From: DT-68 sp965263245
Lineage (GTDB): Bacteria; Bacillota_I; Bacilli_A; Mycoplasmatales; Metamycoplasmataceae
Assembly: GCA_965263245.1 (NCBI GenBank)
Contig: CBDHHR010001146.1
Span: 620,001 to 684,000, forward strand
Length of the DNA: 64,000 nt
Direction of reading: 5' to 3'
Below the pieces are notes generated by a model. It was given only the letters and a program-made list of their open reading frames with translations, did not search any database and had not been told where the DNA came from. How positions within the stretch are numbered: the first letter of the stretch is position 1; every line of letters starts with the position of its first letter. Positions 1-10,928 of this stretch are shown here, one piece after another. Position numbers and translations under genes: made by a program.

Positions 1-48
1 TGTACCTATTAATAAAATAAATGTTTTTTTGTTTACGATGTTTTTCAT
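1..48 (-). CDS. Repeat surface protein, N-terminal fragment (continues left of window)
   Basis: Only the first 16 codons lie in the window. They read MKNIVNKKTFILLIGT, nearly the same as the N-terminus of the gene starting at 2741, so this is a further member of the same paralogous surface protein family. The start region is an uncleaved signal-anchor type helix. A Shine-Dalgarno AAGGAA lies just upstream, and a TATAAT box is at 75-70 on the minus strand. A run of 13 A (positions 101-89, minus strand) lies upstream of that box. The function of the family is unknown; a surface or adhesion role is inferred. Confidence 0.7.
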   Translation of the reverse strand, partial: MKNIVNKKTFILLIGT

Positions 49-263
49 AATTAATTCCTTTTTAAAAAAATTATAACTTTTAATTTTATTTTTTTTTTTT
101 TGTTAATATTTTTTGATTAATATTTATAAATTAAAAAAATGCATAAATATAATTAATCACATTTAATTTAAAAAGCAAAAACTATAATTAATCTATTTAT
201 AAACATTGGTTTAAAGATAGTGTAGAAAATTTTCCAAACTTTCAATTTTTACTTTGATTATTT

Positions 264-2741
264 TTATAAATGTTTTAGTTTTAACATAATGGTTTGTTTT
301 GAAGAACGCTTTGTGTATTCAATTATAAATGGTTTTGGAAGATCACCTTTTACAAGCGAAGTCATTTTGTTAGAAGGACTTATTCTAATGTTATTTTGTA
401 ATTCTGGTTTTCAAATTCGAGTATCTTTAATGCTTAAATAAACTTTAATTTTTTCCAAAATTTTATCAGCTGTGTTTAAATCTGAAGATAAAGTTATGCT
501 AGGAATATTAATCATTCTATTTTGCTCATTATATTCGTCATCAAAATAATCTTCAATTTGTTGAGCAATTGAATAATGTCATAACTCTAAAGTAATATTT
601 TTTTCACCATCATTAGTTCTACATTTAATTTTAAATTCTTTAACTTCATCACCATGTTCAAGCGTATTAAGTTTGTTCTTATTCCTATTTACAAAAAGAA
701 AATTTTTTAAAGTTTGTCATAATTGTATGTTTTTATATAAAAGTACATCTTTAACTTTTTCTAAAATTGAATTAGCTGAAGATGAATTTGCGACATTAAA
801 AGGGATAATAATTTCTGTATTATTTCCATATTCAAAATATTTAGTAATTGTTTCTATTTTTGAATATTTTGAAATTTGAAGATTTACTTCACTTTTATCA
901 TCATTTGGACCATATTCAATAGTAATGGTTTGCGTACTATCAAAATTAGTAATTGCACGATTTTCACTATTATCTTTTAAAGAAATTTTATCTAATAAAG
1001 TTTTTGTTCAAAAAACTGAATCGTTAAAAATTAAAGCTTTTTTGACCGCTTCTAAAAGTGCTTCTTTAGTTAATTGAGTATAAGTTTTGCTAATTGATTC
1101 GAAAGGAATACCAATATTTTTGTTATTGTTGATTGAAAAATGATTTTTGATTGATTCATAATTAGAACTTTCAAATTCAGATTGTGTTTGACTTCTTTTA
1201 ACTTCTAAAAAATCATCAATTGAAGCAAAAGTGTTTTGAGTATCAATTTTAAAAATTTCAATATCTACCGGAATTGGTGCAAGTGTAATTTCTTGGTTTT
1301 GATCTGGCTTTAACCTTATGTCAAATCCTGTTGGTGGAAATATAAAGTCATATGAATTTTTAATTTTATTAATGATAACATCTTTATTTTCTTCTATTGT
1401 TCCACTTTCAGAATCAATTTTTATATATGGTAATTTAAATCTAGCACCTGGTGCCGAAACATTAAAAGAAACCTTAAAGCTAACTTTATAATCATCTGCT
1501 ATTTCTTGGTCTGATTGACTTCTTTTAGCTCTAAATCCTCTTACTTCTTTAGTTAGTGAACCTTTTTTAACAACTAATATAATATCAATTCCATCAGGTG
1601 TAAGTAGAGTTGCTGCATCTTTAACTTCTCAAGATACACCACTTGGAACAACTGGAAAATTAGCTAAAGCCTCTACTTGAGTTTTTATAGAATTTTTGTT
1701 GTCAGTAACACTACCAGAAGTTTCGTTAATTGTTACTTCTTTTGTTGGTAAAACTTTTAATTTATTAGCATATTCTTCATGAGCTAATAAACTTCTTTTT
1801 GCTTTAAATCCAGATATTTCTTTAGTTATAATTCCTTTTTTAATAATTAAAGTAACAGGAACTCCTGCAAGTGTAAGGTTTGTAGCATCATCTTTAACTT
1901 CTAAATTAATACCACTAGGAGTTGTTGGAAAATTATTTAAAGTTTTTATTGCGCCAAGAATAGCGTTTTTATTAGCGGTAACATTCCCTGAAGAACCAGT
2001 AATAGTTACTTCTTTTGTTGGTAAAATGTTTAATTGATTAAAATAAGCATCAACTATTTCTTGGTCTGATTGACTTCTTTTTACCTTAAATCCTGTTACT
2101 TCTAAATCAGTTTTTCCTTGTTTTTTAACAATTAAAGTGATTTGAGCTCATTGTTCATTAAGAATTGTAGTATCATCCTTAACTTCTAAATTAATACCAC
2201 TAGGAACTTTTGGAAAATTATTTAAAGCTTTTATTGCGTTAAGAATAGCGTTTTTATTAGCACTAACATCACCTGAAGTAACATTAATTGTTACTTCTTT
2301 AACACTAAAATTTTTTAATTTTTCAACGTATTTTTCTTGGTCTGATTGACTTCTTTTTGCAATAAATCCTAAAACTTCTAAATTAGTTTCACCTTCTTGC
2401 TTAAGAATTAAAGTAATTGAAATTCCTGCAAGTGTAAGGTTTGTAGCATCATCCTTAACTTCTAAATTAATACCACTAGGAACTTTTGGAAAATCACTTA
2501 ATTTTTTTATCGCCTTAAGAATGGCATTTTTATTATCCGTAACACTTCCTGAGCTAGCACTAATTGTTACTTCTTTTGTTGATAGTTTTTTTAACTTATT
2601 ACCATAAGAAACTATGTCTTTTTCCTTTGTTATACTTTCGTTTTTTTTGGAAAAAAGAACTGCTGGTACAACGACTGCAGTAATTAAGGTAAATGTACCT
2701 ATTAATAAAATAAATGTTTTTTTGTTTGCGAAGTTTTTCAT
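264..2741 (-). CDS. Modular repeat surface protein (825 aa)
   Basis: An N-terminal hydrophobic helix (about residues 9-30, ending VVPAVLFSKK) without a lipobox cysteine suggests an uncleaved membrane anchor with the rest outside. About four copies of a 95-100 residue unit follow. Their shared marks are TKEVTI, SGSVTDNKN, FPKVPSGINLEVKDD and AKRSQSDQE. They resemble the mycoplasma 'lipoprotein 17' associated domain, a resemblance judged by eye. The C-terminal half is a different module, largely shared with the gene at 2931-4349 (for example WTKTLLDKISLKDNSEN and IIEYT near the end). The frame is open only if TGA is Trp. The start has AAGGAA upstream and tandem TATAAT boxes in 2760-2790. Function is unknown; a host-facing surface role is inferred from the anchor, repeats and paralogy. 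Confidence 0.85.
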
Positions 2742-2930
2742 AATTAATTCCTTTTTGAAAAAATTATAAAAGATATTATAACTTTTAATTCAAATTTTAA
2801 AATAATTTTTGTTTTTAATATCTAAAAAGTAAAAATAATGCATAAAATTATTAATTTAAAAAACCATAATTTATAAAATTAATTTGTTTACAAACTTTGT
2901 TTCCTTAAAATCGCTTTCAAAGTTTATTTT

Positions 2931-4349
2931 TTAATTTTGTAAATGTTTTACTTTTAAAATAATACTTTCTTTTGAAGGACCGTTTGTATATTCAATTATA
3001 AATGGTTTGGGAAAATCACCTTTTACAAGCGAAGTTGTTTTGTTAGAAGGACTTATTTTAATGCTATCATGTAATTCTTTGGTTCAAATTGAATCATTTT
3101 TAATATTTAAATTAACTTTAATTGCGTCTAAAATTTTATTAGCTGTGTTTAATAATGAATTTGAAGCAAAAATATTAATCATTTTATTTTGTTGATTACT
3201 AAAATAATTTTTAATTTGTTGAGCAATTGAAAAATGACGTACTTTTAAAGTTATTTTTTTTCTTTCTGATTCTTTAGCTTCAGGTCCATAAGTAATTGCA
3301 AAATATTTGTAAGCAAAAGAGCCATCAGTACCTTTTTCGAGTGTAAGAAGTTTGTTGGTGCTACTTACAAAAAGATAATTTTTTAAATTTTGTCATAACT
3401 CATTATTTCTACGTAAAAGTACGTTTTTAACTTTTTCTAAAATTGAATTAGCATCAGATGAACTTGCCACATTAAAGGGAATAGTAATAAATTTATTATT
3501 TTTGTTTCTAAAATATTTAGGAATTGTTTTTCTTATTGAATATTTTCATATTTTAAGATCTACTTCACTTTTACTATCATTTGGACCATATTCAATAGTA
3601 ATGGTTTTTTTACTATTAAAATTAGTAATTGCACGATTTTCGCTATTATCTTTTAAAGAAATTTTATCTAATAAAGTTTTTGTTCAAAAAATCAAACCGT
3701 TAAATACCAAAGCTTTTTTAACTGCTTTTAAAACTTCTTCTTGAGTTAATTGAGCATAAGTTTTGCTAGCTGATTCAAAGGGAATACCGATATTTTTGTT
3801 ATTTTCGTTTGAAAAATGGTTTTTAATTTTTTCATAATTAGAATTTTCAAACTCAGAAACCGTTTGACTTCTTTTAACTTGGAAAAAATTTTCGATTGAA
3901 GCTAAAGCATTTTGATTATTAATTTTAAAAATTTCAATATCTACCCTAGTTTCTGAAAGTGTAATTTCTTGATTTTGATTTGATTTTAATTTTATATCAA
4001 ACCCTGCTGGTGGAAATACAAAATAATATGAATTTTTTATTGCGTTAATAATAACATCTTTATTTTCTTGTAGTGTTCCACTTGTAGAATTAATTTTTAT
4101 AAGTGGTTTTGTTTCTACTTTAGAAATAACTAAAGATTTAAAAGAATTCATAAGTTTATCTTTATAATCATTTGCTATTTGTTTTGTTGATAATTCTTGC
4201 AAGTCATTATTATTAACAACTATATTTTTTTTAGTTGTTTGATTTTTGTTTTTTTTAGAAATAATAATTATTGGAATAGCAGTTGCAGCACCTAAACCAA
4301 GTGCACTTAATGATAAAATAAATATTTTTTTCATTTTTGAAATTTTCAT
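2931..4349 (-). CDS. Modular repeat surface protein, short paralogue (472 aa)
   Basis: The N-terminus MKISKMKKIFILSLSALGLG leads into an anchor helix without a cysteine, then a Lys/Asn-rich linker. From about residue 60 the protein matches the C-terminal half of the 264-2741 gene, including WTKTLLDKISLKDNSEN, ITIEYGPND, NSILEKVK and SLVKGD.PKPFIIEYT. It lacks the N-terminal repeat array of its neighbour, so the two differ by loss or gain of a module. DNA identity is patchy: near-identical blocks, such as the stretch around 3650-3700 against 960-1010, alternate with diverged ones. The start has AAGGAA upstream. Function is unknown; a surface protein is inferred. Confidence 0.82.
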
Positions 4350-4499
4350 AATTGATTCCTTTTTTAATAAAATTATAAAAAATAATATAAATTTTAATTT
4401 AAATTGTAAAATATTTTTTTGATTAAAATTTTGATTAGCTTTAATATTTTTCTAATTTGTTTTTTAACAAATAACAAAAAATTTATTTAAAACAATTAA

Positions 4500-6716
4500 T
4501 TAAGAACTAGAAGAATCTTGTAAATAAGTAATTGAAAGTGTTATGTATTCTGATGTTTCTAAATCTTTTTGAATTATAACTTTTACATTTTGAGTAATTC
4601 CGTTGTCAAATGGTAAATATTCATAATCATTATGCAATGTAATATAACTTAATTTTTCTTTATCAAATAAAGTGGGATTTAACGTTTTTAAAGTTTCATG
4701 AATTGCCTCAATTAAAGTCATTGGACTTCTAATTTCATCAGAAATTGAGTTTGCTGATATTGATAATTGTTTTTTTGAAGGTTCAAAATAATCTATTATT
4801 GATTGAACTTCACTTGATCTTTGGGTAACTAAAATTAAAATTGTTTTTGCATTAGAAATTGAAAAACTAACATAAGTTCTTTCTCCTTTTAAGAGAGAAA
4901 TAGATTCGTTATTTGCAGTAATTAAAGCTTTTTGTGCTTGAGTAAGTTTATCGCCAATAATATCTTTAACAGCTATTAAAATATCTGAAGTTGATGAAAT
5001 TGCATTTGAACTAGGAATAAAATATTCTGGATTTTTTTGGAAAAATTTTAAAGTAGTTTCAAAATCAGAACTATTATGAAAAATTGAAAGTGTAACATCA
5101 TCTCCACCGGTTATTTGAAAATCAACATTGGTTAATTGTCCTTTTGTAAGAGAAGTAGGTTGGCTATTTTTTATACTAATTAAATTTTTTTGAGCTTGAT
5201 TAAGATTGTCAGCAATAGCATTTTTAACGGCTAATAAAATATCTGAAGCAGATGAAATTGAAGTTGAACTAGGAATAAAAATCTTTTGATTTTGAGAATA
5301 TTCAAAATAATTTTTAACACTTTCAAGATTTTCAAAATTATTTTCTAAATGAGTAATTGAAAGTGTCACAAATTCTGGTTCTTCAGAATATTCTTGAATT
5401 TTAACTTTTACGTTTTTAGCAATTCCTTTTATAAATGAACTATAATCATAATCATTTGCTACTGTTATATAAGTTTTTTTAGTATCATCAAATAAACTTG
5501 AATCATCCAATTTTAAAGCTTCTTGAATTGCTGTTGTTAATGAAGCTTTATCTGAAATTACTGTTGAACCTGGAATCGACAAATCTTTTTTACCAGTTTG
5601 TGCAAAATAATCAATAATTGGTTCTGTATAAGGTTGTCTTTGAACAAATGTAATATTAATTGTTTTAGTATAATTTCCACTATAACGAAAATTAACTCCA
5701 ACAATTTGTTTGTTTATAAAAGGAGCATGTCTACCTTGCACAAGAGAAATTGAATTTAAAACTTGTTCAGTTGGATTTAAAACTTCGATTATTTTATTTT
5801 TAAAAAGTGTTAAAAGATCTGAATTAGAATAAGGAGAATCTAATGAAGAAATAAAAACTTTTTGGTTTTCTTTTCTTGAAAAATAATTATCAAGATCACC
5901 AAGACTAGATTTTCTTTGAACAAAAAATTTAATTTTATTAGTACCTATTTCTTCTATTGAGTTAGAAATTATTTTTTCTTTTGCAACTATTAAAGTAATT
6001 AAATTTAATTTTTCTGAAGAAAGAGGTTTTTCTAAAAAATTGTCATTATCATAATTAGCATCACGATTATAAGCATTAGAATTTTCTATTAAATCTAACT
6101 CAATTTTTAATTTTATATAACTTGGAAGTGTTGGAAAATCATCTAAAGCTTTTATCTTGTTTATAATTAAACTTTTTTGTCAATAGAGACTATTGTTGAT
6201 ACTATCAATTTTTATCACCTTATTTGTTAATATTTTTTTGATTTTATTTGCATAATATTCAACTATTTCTTGATCTGTAAAACTTCTAACTTTAAAACCT
6301 TCTATTTCCATCTTAGCTTCATTATCTTTTTTAATTATTAACTTAATATTAAATTCATAATTTTGAATTATTCTTGTAGAATCTTCTTTTACTTCTAAAT
6401 TCATACTAGTAGGTAATTTTGGAAAATTTTTTAAAAGTTTTATTTTTTCTAAAATTTCTGCTTTTTTATTTGTGATAGTGTCTAAATCAAGAATTTTTAC
6501 TATTTTTTTTGGTAATTTATTTAATTGATCAACATAAGTTTGAACATCTTTATCAATTATTTTGTTGTTTTCATCATTATTTGTGGTTTCTTTAGTGTTA
6601 GTTTTAGTTTTTTCATTATCGTTGTTACCATTTAATACAATAATGGGAACTACAATTGCTGAAACTAAAGTGGTTACACCTAATGTTCCTAAAATAATTC
6701 ATTTTTTATTTTTCAT
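4500..6716 (-). CDS. Modular repeat surface protein, duplicated copy A (738 aa)
   Basis: The start MKNKKWIILGTLGVTTLVSA gives one anchor helix ending in VVPIIVLN with no lipobox. A short Thr/Lys/Asn linker (TKTNTKETTNDENN) follows, then two units related to those of the 264-2741 gene (LPKKIVKI, FPKLP, NLEVKEDSTR). About five repeats of roughly 85-90 residues come next, recognisable by a YF.....IPSS..IS...DIL..VK pattern. The protein ends in SSSS. The start is supported by an AAAGGATA ribosome site 8 nt before ATG. This is the left unit of a tandem duplication whose other copy is at 7027-9453. Function is unknown; a variable surface antigen is inferred. Confidence 0.85.
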
Positions 6717-6761
6717 GTTTATATATCCTTTTAAAATTTCTCAATTTTTTATTTCTATGAA

Positions 6762-6790
6762 ATTATAAAACTTTTTTTTTTTTTGTGAAA
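6762..6790 (-). promoter_or_regulatory. Promoter of copy A with 13-A spacer
   Basis: A TATAAT box lies at 6767-6762 (minus strand). It is preceded by TTT, one G and a run of exactly 13 A (6784-6772), giving 17 nt up to a TTTCAC hexamer at 6790-6785 that could serve as a weak -35. Poly(A) tracts in the promoter spacer are the known phase-variation switch of vlp genes in Mycoplasma hyorhinis. The same function here is inferred from position only. Confidence 0.55.
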
Positions 6791-6904
6791 AGATATCCAA
6801 ATTCAAGTTTGTATAAAATAAATAATTTACAAAAATTGTTCTAAAATAAAAAAAATATTTCAAAATAATTAACTCTAAAAAGAAAATTTTTTTATTTGAA
6901 ATTG

Positions 6905-6990
6905 TAAACTATTTTTTAAACTTCGGTTTCATCATTAGTTCAATTTTTTTAATTTTTAAATTTAAATAAAGATCGTTTTTAAGAATGTTT
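6905..6990 (-). pseudogene. Era 3'-end remnant
   Basis: This stretch matches the last 29 or so codons of era (9637-9730). Shared landmarks are TCATCATTAGTTCAA and AAATAAAGATC followed by TTTTTAAGAATGTTT on the plus strand. Small indels and substitutions have accumulated and the TAA stop has become TAC. It has no start and cannot encode a functional product. It marks the right edge of the duplicated unit. The rest of the 310-bp gap 6717-7026 holds the copy A promoter and flank and no other gene. Confidence 0.85.
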
Positions 6991-7026
6991 TTTAACAAAT
7001 AACAAAAAATTTATTTAAAACATTAA

Positions 7027-9453
7027 TTAAGAACTGGAAGAATCTTGTAAATAAGTAACTGGAAGTGTTATGTATTCTGATGTTTCCAAATCTTTTTGAA
7101 TTATAACTTTTACATTTTGAGTAATTCCGTTGTCAAACGGTAAATATTCATAATCATTATGCAATGTAATATAACTTAATTTTTCTTCATCAAATAAAGT
7201 GGGATTTAACCTTTTTAAAGTTTCATGAATTGCCTCAATTAAAGTCATTGGACTTCTAATTTCATCAGAAATTGAGTTTGCTGATATTGATAATTGTTTT
7301 TTTGAAGGTTCAAAATAATCTATTATTGATTGAACTTCACTTGATCTTTGGGTAACTAAAATTAAAATTGTTTTTGCATTAGAAATTGAAAAACTAACAT
7401 AAGTTCTTTCTCCTTTTAAGAGAGAAATAGATTCGTTATTTGTAGTAATTAAAGCTTTTTGTGCTTGAGTAAGTTTATCACCAATAATATCTTTAACAGC
7501 TATTAAAATATCTGAAGTTGATGAAATTGTAGTTGAACTAGGAATAAAATATTCTGGATTTTTTTGGAAAAATTTTAAAGTAGTTTCAAAATCAGAACTA
7601 TTATGAAAAATTGAAAGTGTAACATCATCTCCACCGGTTATTTGAAAATCAACATTGGTTAATTGTCCTTTTGTAAGAGAAGTAGGTTGGTTATTTTTTA
7701 GACTAATTAAGTTTTTTTGAGCTAAAGTAAGATCATCACCAATAATATTTTTAACTACTGTTAAAATGTCTGAAGCTGAAGAAATTAAGGTTGAGCTAGG
7801 AATAAAAATTTTTCTATTTTGTGAATCTTCAAAATGACCTTTAACAACTTCAAGATTTTCAAGATTATTTTCTAAATGAGTAATTGAAAGTGTCATAAAT
7901 TCTGGTTCTTCAGAATCTTTTTGAATTTTGACTTTTACATTATTAGCAACTCCTTTTGTGAATTGACTATAATCATAATCATCTGCCACTGTTACATAAG
8001 TTTTTTTAGTATCATCAAATAAACTTGAATCATCTAATTTTAAAACTTCTTGAATTGCAGTTGTTAATGAAGCTTTATCTGAAATTGCTCTTGAACCTGA
8101 AATCAACAAATCTTTTTTACCAGTTTGTGCAAAATAATCAATGATTGCTTGAGCTTCACTAGTTCTATGAACAAACAAAATATTGATATTTGTTTTATAA
8201 TAATGATAATAATTAAAAAACACTGTAATGTTATTTGCTATTCCTTTTGTAATATTAATTGGTTTGCTTGAAAAAGAAATTTTATCTAAAGCTTGTTGGG
8301 TCGGATTGAGAATACTACTTATTTTATTTTTAAAAAATGTTAAAATGTCTTGTTTTGATGAAATTGAAGTTGAACTAGGAATAAAAACTTTTTGGTTTTC
8401 TTTTTTTGAAAAATAATCATTAATATTACTAAGACTAGATTTTCTTTGAACAAAAAATTTAATTTTAGTACCTATTTCTTCTATTGAGTTAGAAGTTATC
8501 TTTTCTTTAGCTACTATTAAAGTAACTAAATTTAATTTTTCAAAAGAAAGAGGTTTTTCTACAAAAATGTCATTATCATAATTAGCATTAGAATTATAAG
8601 CATAAGGATTTTTTATTAAATCTGATTCAATTTTTAATTTTATATAACTTGGAAGTGTCGGGAAATCATCTAAAGCTTTTATTTTGCTTATAATTGAATT
8701 TTTTTGTCAATAAAGACTATTTTTAGTGCTATCAATTTTTATCACTTTTTTTGTTAATATTTTTTTGATTTTGTTTGCATAATATTCAACTGTTTCTTGA
8801 TCTGTAAAACTTCTAACTTTAAAACCTTCTATTTCCATTTTAGCTTTATCATCTTTTTTAATTACTAATTTAATATTAAATTCATAATTTTGTGTTATTC
8901 TTGTAGAATCTTCTTTTACTTCTAAATTAATACTATTAGGTAATGTTGGAAAATCTTTTAAAAGTTTTATCTTTTCTAAAATTTCTGCTTTTTTATTTGT
9001 AATAGTATCTAAATTAAGAATTTTTACTAATTTTTCAGGTAATTTATTTAATTGATTAGCATAATTTTGAACATCTTTATCAATTATTTTGTCATTTTCA
9101 CCATTATTTGTGGTTTCTTCACCATTGGTTTTGGTTTCTTCACCGTTGGTTTTTGTTTCTTCACCGTTGGTTTTGGTTTCTTCACTATCAGTGTTGGTTT
9201 CTTCACTGTTGGTTTTGGTTTCTTCATTGTTGGTTTTTGTTTCTTCGGTGTCGGTTTTTGTTTCTTCGGTGTCGGTTTTTGTTTCTTCGGTGTCGGTTTT
9301 GGTTTCTTCGGTGTCGGTTTTGGTTTCTTCACTGTTGGTTTTGGTTTCTTCATCTTTATTGTCGCTATTTAATAAAATAATAGGAATTACAACTGCTGAA
9401 ACTAAAGTGGTTGTACCTAATGTTCCTAAAATAATTCATTTTTTATTTTTTAT
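7027..9453 (-). CDS. Modular repeat surface protein, duplicated copy B, start site degraded (up to 808 aa)
   Basis: This copy is nearly identical in DNA to 4500-6716 over long blocks and has the same architecture. The anchor is followed by a Thr/Glu-rich linker expanded by a 21-bp repeat (9115-9351), then the LEVKEDSTR-type units, then five YF-IPSS repeats. The reading frame is fully open with TGA as Trp. The expected start codon is ATA (9453-9451) where copy A has ATG, and the ribosome site AAAGGATA has become AAACAGTA. No ATG occurs in frame upstream of the homologous start before a TAA at 9501-9499. ATA is a permitted but rare start in code 4, so the copy is poorly translated, silent, or started internally (a GTG lies at 8223). 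The coordinates assume the homologous ATA. Confidence 0.7.
9115..9351 (-). repeat. 21-bp in-frame minisatellite, 11 units plus a partial one
   Basis: Eleven 21-bp units start at 9115 and each begins TTCTTC on the plus strand; a twelfth starts at 9346 and breaks off. On the coding (minus) strand they encode seven-residue units such as TKTNGEE, TKTDTEE and TKTNSEE directly after the membrane anchor of copy B. Units differ by a few substitutions, and four adjacent ones share the GGTGTC variant, which suggests recent local expansion. The paralogue at 4500-6716 has only about one such unit. The length is a multiple of three, so copy number changes would alter stalk length without frameshift. Confidence 0.9.
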
Positions 9454-9497
9454 TTTTATATACTGTTTTAAACTTTCTCAATTTTTATTTCAAAGAA

Positions 9498-9527
9498 ATT
9501 ATAAAACTTTTTTTTTTTTTTGTGAAA
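9498..9527 (-). promoter_or_regulatory. Promoter of copy B with 14-A spacer
   Basis: This is the homologous promoter of the second copy. TATAAT is at 9503-9498, followed upstream by TTT, G and 14 A (9521-9508), so the spacer to the TTTCAC hexamer is 18 nt against 17 nt in copy A. The flanks are otherwise almost identical, so the one-base difference in the homopolymer stands out. Confidence 0.5.
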
Positions 9528-9636
9528 AGATATCCAAATTCAAGTTTGTATAAAATAAATAATTTAAAAAAATTGTTCTAAGGTGAAAAAAATATTTCAA
9601 AATAATTAACTTTAAGAAATTTTTCTATTTAAAACT

Positions 9637-10509
9637 TTAAACTATTTTTTTAATTTCTACTTCATCATTAGTTCAATTTTTTTTAACTTTAACCCTTAAG
9701 TCTAAATAAAGATCATTTTTAAGAATGTTTCTTATTTTTTTTCTTGCTTCTATTCCGATGTTTTTTATTACTCTACCTTCTTTACCGATAATAATGGCTT
9801 TTTGTGATTCTCTTTCAACGTAAATAAAAGCTCTAATAACGTGTTTTTGGTGATTTTTTGAAGGCTCTAAAAATTCTTCAATTAAAATACCGATTGAATG
9901 AGGAATTTCGTCTCTAACTTTTTTAATTGCAGCTTCTCTAATTATTTCTTTTACAATAAAACTTACAGATTTATCAGTGATTGCATCAGTTTCATAAAAA
10001 GGTTTACCAACGGGTAATTTTTCTTTTAAAAAGTCAATCATTTTCTTAATTGAATCACCAACGTTAACTGATGTTGCTAAAACATCTTTAAAACCAATTT
10101 TTTTGAGTTCATTAACTTTTTTTAACATCGTTTTTTCTGAAGAAAGTTTATCTATTTTTGTTACTACTGCAACTTTATTAAAATTGATAATTTTTTCAAT
10201 TATGATTTTATCTCCAAGACCAATTTTTTCATTAACAGGTGTTAAAAAGAGAATAATGTCAACGTTTTTAATTGTAGAAAAAGAAAAAAAGTTTAGTGTT
10301 TTTCCAAGGCTTTTTTTTGGTTTATGAATTCCGGGAGTGTCAATAAAAATTATTTGAGAATCATGATCGTTATAAATACCTTTTATTTGGTTTCTAGTAG
10401 TTTGTGGTACAGAAGAAATTATGGAAACTTCATAGTTTAAAATTTTGTTTAAAAGCGAAGATTTTCCAACGTTTGGTCTTCCTAAAATTGAAACAAAACC
10501 TACTTTCAT
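9637..10509 (-). CDS. era: GTPase Era
   Basis: Era is a 16S rRNA-binding GTPase needed for 30S assembly. The 290-residue protein shows G1 GRPNVGKSS (residues 10-18), G3 DTPG (57-60), G4 TKID (117-120) and a C-terminal KH domain with IIGKEGRVIKNIG. Reading the first TGA as Trp extends the end by about a dozen residues to TAA at 9637-9639, the normal Era length. Its start overlaps the end of cdd by 10 bp, so the two are translationally coupled. The last codons were copied into the tandem duplication to the left. Confidence 0.97.
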
Positions 10510-10892
10510 CCAAAACTCTCTGAAGTTATTCCGTACGGAATTAATTCTTTTAATAAATAAGTTTTAAACTCATCTTTAAAATAAATTAAAATTTTGGTTT
10601 CTTTGTCAAAAAATTCAAGCATGACTTGCATGCATCCTCCACAAGGAAACAAAGGGTTTTTTTCTACGTTTGACATTATGTGAATTTCTTTAATTTCGCC
10701 CGGTTTTAAACCATTTGTTACAGAATTAAAAATTGCGTTTCTTTCGGCACAAATCGTAGAAGGAAAAGCGGCATTTTCAACGTTAACACCATAGTATTGA
10801 TCGTTATTTTTTGAAACAACAACAGCAGCTACTTTTACTTTAGAATAAACACTATAAGATTTTTTAATAAGACTTTTTAATTTTTTTTGCAT
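10500..10892 (-). CDS. cdd: Cytidine deaminase
   Basis: Cdd deaminates cytidine and deoxycytidine to uridine and deoxyuridine in pyrimidine salvage. The 130-residue protein is typical of the tetrameric form, with CAERNAIF (catalytic Glu after a zinc Cys) and PCGGCMQ (the other two zinc cysteines). The TGA at 10506-10508 reads as Trp and the real stop is TAG at 10500-10502, overlapping era. A GGAGAG ribosome site precedes the start and a TATAAT box lies about 37 nt upstream. The role fits the nucleoside importer and deoB/deoC elsewhere in the window. Confidence 0.95.
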
Positions 10893-10928
10893 TATAATCT
10901 CTCCGTTATTTTTGTTAAATATACTATG

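Larger units (their letters stand above)
4459..9727. repeat. Tandem duplication, units 4459-6987 and 6987-9727
   Basis: Each unit contains the short downstream flank (a TTTTTTAACAAATAAC motif), the surface protein gene, its promoter region and the 3' end of era. The downstream flank occurs at 4459-4500 and again at 6986-7026. The upstream flank of copy A (6717-6990) matches 9454-9730 up to the shared AAGAATGTTT, where era continues only in the right copy. The right unit is about 0.2 kb longer, mostly because of the minisatellite. Confidence 0.85.

Noticed and set aside
9052..9553. Overlapping open frames on both strands rich in GFGFF, VSSL or KKPKPT repeats
   Set aside because: They are shadows of the 21-bp minisatellite read in other frames. 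Only the minus-strand TKTNGEE frame continues into the conserved surface protein.
10500..10511. TGA as the end of cdd
   Set aside because: TGA is Trp in this genome; reading continues two codons to TAG at 10500-10502.
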